Shown here piece after piece: positions 61,132 to 64,000 of a stretch of DNA of 64,000 nucleotides. The notes below the pieces were generated by a model. The model ran no database searches. It was not told where the DNA came from and worked only from the letters and a program-made list of their open reading frames with translations. The DNA comes from Pempheris klunzingeri (taxonomy: Eukaryota > Chordata > Actinopteri > Acropomatiformes > Pempheridae): NCBI RefSeq assembly GCF_042242105.1, contig NC_092013.1:14625618-14689617 (forward strand). Reading direction: 5' to 3'. Each line of letters starts with the position of its first letter. Positions within the stretch are counted from its first letter, which is position 1. A program made the translations under genes and the position numbers.

Positions 61132-63954
61132 ATGTCATCTCCGGGCATGGGAACCCCCAGTGACCCCCTTCTGGCCAGTCCAGGGGGGAGGTTATCCACA
61201 GCTCAGGAAGGTATCTGGAGGAGTTCACTACCCAAAACTGCCAGCTTCCCAACATCCACCACTCGGCACCTCAGCCACAGAGCCAACAATTTCCAAAGAC
61301 AGCCAAAGCGTCGGAAGCTGATAAGACCTTCACCACCTCCGCCACCCAACACACCCTGTCCCCTGGACCAGCTGGACCTCAGTGAGCTCCCCCCAAGGCG
61401 CACCTTCCAAGAGCTGCTCTTCAACGGCTGCATCCTGTTTGGTATTGAGTTTAGTTATGCCATGGAAACTGCTTATGTGACTCCCGTGCTCCTACAGATG
61501 GGCTTGCCTGATCAATTCTACAGCTTGGTGTGGTTTATTAGTCCCATACTAGGTGAGTGAACAGCAAGGCGAGATGACGATATGCGATGCATCAGTAACC
61601 TTGTACAGTAGTTGCTCTTTGGACTCTAACTCAGTCCTCTGTCTTTGGCTTTAAAGGATTCCTCGTTCAGCCTCTCATCGGAGCATGGAGTGATCGTTGT
61701 ACATCCCGGTTTGGTAGAAGGAGACCCTTCATTTTTGCCTTGGCTATTGGTAAGACATGAACTTAGTATTGACCTTAGTACAATGATGAATATGAGTATG
61801 TATGTAAGTGCCACTTCCATAAAGTTTGGCGACTTAAGAGAAACATATTAAGAGAAGAATGATCAAGAGAGGCTGAGATATCTTGACTTTTAGTCCATAA
61901 TATGAAGCAAAAACACTGGATTCTACACTTCCCACAATGCAACTTGATGCACATATTTTGTTATGCTTTTCCTATCTGGTAAATACCAATGCCTCTCAAA
62001 CTCCACATCCCAGTTGTAAACACAGTTCTGTTAAAAATTGTAGTCTTTAAACCCACACTGATGCTTTCTTGATGTCGCTTAAATATTCAATTGAATTCAA
62101 GTCTCAAACTCAAAAAAGTAAAAGGGAAATATTATATGAACAATAATTACCAGGTAATTTGGATGCTATACATTGATATGACATTAAAATTGATTAGTTA
62201 ATTACATATATAGGGTATATACAGCATACCCTGTAGTATCCACATCATCTAATTCATTTGAGCACAATATTCACATCACACTGTGTGTGTATTTTTCACT
62301 GCTGGCTCCATTACACAACTGTTTTGAACAGTTTTTTGGCTTGGCATTACTCTCCATGATGAGTAAATTGACTATAAAATCTATGATGATGTGTGCATGC
62401 ATGTTTTTGTCCAACTTAGCGAGATGTCGATTGAACTCTAGTAGTGACGTTACTGCTTTCCTCCTTCACAGGGGCTTTGGTTGGTCTAACCTTGGTGCTG
62501 AACGGCCGGGACATGGGTGGTGTGCTGGCTGACACAGCATCAAATCACAAGTGGGGAATTGTCCTGACAATATGTGGTGTGGTTCTGATGGACTTCAGTG
62601 CTGATTCAGCCGACAACCCGAGCCATGCCTACATGATGGATGTGTGCAGCCCAGAGGACCAGGATCGGGGGCTGAACATCCACGCACTACTGGCAGGTAA
62701 GAAGAGACAGGACACAGTCAAGATAAATTGGAGAAAACACTTAAAACAAAGCTCTAAGATATCATTGCAAATGGTAATTTTCTATGTTTCTTAATCTTGC
62801 TCTGCAGGGTTAGGAGGTGGATTTGGCTACATAGTGGGTGGCATCAACTGGGACCAGACACAGTTTGGAAGGTCGATGGGAGGCCAACTGCGGGTCATAT
62901 ACATGTTCACAAGTGTCACTTTGGTATTTGCCACAGCCATGACTCTGATAAGCATTCCCGAACGGCCCCTACCAAAGAGCCAGCCGAACAAAAACCCCAG
63001 TAAGAATCATCTAAAAAGCCCCAGCCTCCCCCTTCCTCCCTCGCCCCCTGTTCCCCCAGGATCAGCTTTGGGACTATATGAGGAGGATGAGGATGGTCTT
63101 TACAGCTACAATTTCTCAAAGTCTCACCATGGTAACTCTGACCCTCTGGCCCATTCTTGCAGTGCCAATGCACGCCTCTGTGCGGGCCTCACTAGCCCCA
63201 TATCACCCATGAGCCCCCTCACTCCAAAATATGGCAGCTTTATTAGTAGAGACAGTTCTCTCACTGGCATCAATGAGTTTGCCTCCTCATTAGGAACCTC
63301 CTACATAGACAGTGTGCTCATAAACTGCTACACAGGCCAGCAAACACCACAGGCCCTGACCTCCAACTCCACCACCGTGCCCCTGCCTCCAGGGGACTCC
63401 CCTCCTCCTGACGAGTCCACACAGGCAGCAGGGAGCCATCTTGCAGGACAGACCCAGGCTGATGTGGTGTCTCATCCAGCGGGGGAAGCCCAGGATGAAG
63501 AAATGCCACAGCCTGAGGGAGATGCACAATCTCATGGAGCATCTCAGGTCCCAGCTGGGGCTCAGCCTGGCGCGGGGTCACATCGGGGCTCTACTGCTGG
63601 TATCCTGAAGCGACCTCAGAGCCTTGCGCTGATTGAGGAGCCCATGGCAACTCAGATTGTTGGGCTGGAGAATGGACGCAGGAGAACAGTGACCTTCAGC
63701 CAGCAGGTCAGATACATATCTCGAAAATGACCAAAACTGTTTAGTCAGTAGCCACCGCAGCATTTTTAATCACAGTGTCTGTCTTTTCTCTCTGATGAAG
63801 GTTGCAAACATTTTGCTGAATGGGGTACGCTATGAGAGCGATCTGAGTGAGAACGTGGAGACAGGAGAGTCCCAAATGTCAATGAAGCTGCTGTGTATTG
63901 CCATCTACAGGATGCCTCCTTCTCTGCGGAGTTTATGCACTAATCATTTTTTGG
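61132..63954 (+). CDS. slc45a1: Solute carrier family 45 member 1 (proton-coupled sugar transporter), 5' part
   Basis: Five coding exons are in the window: 61132-61552 (exon from acceptor 61111), 61657-61749, 62472-62696, 62808-63706, 63801-63954, ending with a donor at 63955; 597 residues, with the remainder beyond the right edge. The start [18 protein letters not shown] precedes the SLC45A1-specific [10 protein letters not shown] and [14 protein letters not shown]. The first helices follow ([19 protein letters not shown]), then the sugar-transporter motif RFGRR (158-162), [19 protein letters not shown] and [13 protein letters not shown] long cytosolic loop (about 290-510) contains [26 protein letters not shown] and [10 protein letters not shown]. 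Known role: plasma-membrane proton/glucose-galactose cotransport, strongest in brain. Loop motifs separate it from slc45a4. No breaks were seen. Confidence 0.96.
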
Positions 63955-64000
63955 GTGAGAATAATCACTATTTAAATTTAGTAGCACACAACACTCTGCA

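Noticed and set aside
1-64000. CRISPR arrays, tRNA or rRNA genes, bacterial operons
   Set aside because: Tandem repeats are plain microsatellites without spacers, no cloverleaf or rRNA sequence was recognised, and the genes are intron-bearing.

Overview
The window is vertebrate nuclear DNA, almost certainly from a ray-finned (teleost) fish. It has compact multi-exon genes with GT-AG introns, many CA/GT and tetranucleotide microsatellites, Tc1/mariner elements, MITEs of fish type and a fish non-LTR retrotransposon fragment. Five protein-coding genes can be reconstructed exon by exon. All five have relatives on human chromosome 1p36: tnfrsf1b (minus), miip (minus), mmel1 (plus), prxl2b (minus) and slc45a1 (plus, running off the right edge).

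Layout. 1-1030: left edge, no gene recognised. 1226-6990 (minus): tnfrsf1b, nine coding exons and 506 aa, with a TATA box at 7057-7063 and poly(A) signals at 1033-1042. 7100-10650: intergenic with a dispersed repeat. 10654-14309 (minus): miip, nine coding exons and 384 aa. 14460-32575: about 18 kb without a recognisable coding gene. It holds a MITE, a 702-bp TA-flanked inverted-repeat transposon, a decayed Tc1 element, several unique blocks that look like conserved non-coding elements, and a probable untranslated first exon for mmel1 ending at 25928. 32596-47776 (plus): mmel1, 23 coding exons and 769 aa; its introns hold a CpG-rich promoter-like island, a nested transposon pile and a nearly intact Tc1 transposase. 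47777-54171: mmel1 3' UTR, an inverted-repeat MITE and a possible small membrane-protein gene at 51060-51358 (minus). 54172/54374-57634 (minus): prxl2b, six clear coding exons. 57860-60230: intergenic, microsatellites. 60230-64000 (plus): slc45a1, promoter plus the first five coding exons (597 residues).

How the genes relate. They are independent eukaryotic transcription units, not an operon. Their roles are a TNF receptor that signals through TRAFs, a migration-inhibitory factor, a neprilysin-like zinc endopeptidase, a thioredoxin-like prostaglandin F synthase and a proton-coupled sugar transporter. Their grouping is chiefly of synteny interest: human TNFRSF1B/MIIP, MMEL1/PRXL2B and SLC45A1 are spread over several megabases of 1p36.

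The least explained items are the intronic CpG-rich island at 35880-36760, which has an exon-like open frame on the opposite strand, and the possible small two-helix membrane protein at 51060-51358. Exon boundaries were derived by hand from reading frame, splice consensus and remembered family sequences; no alignment was run.
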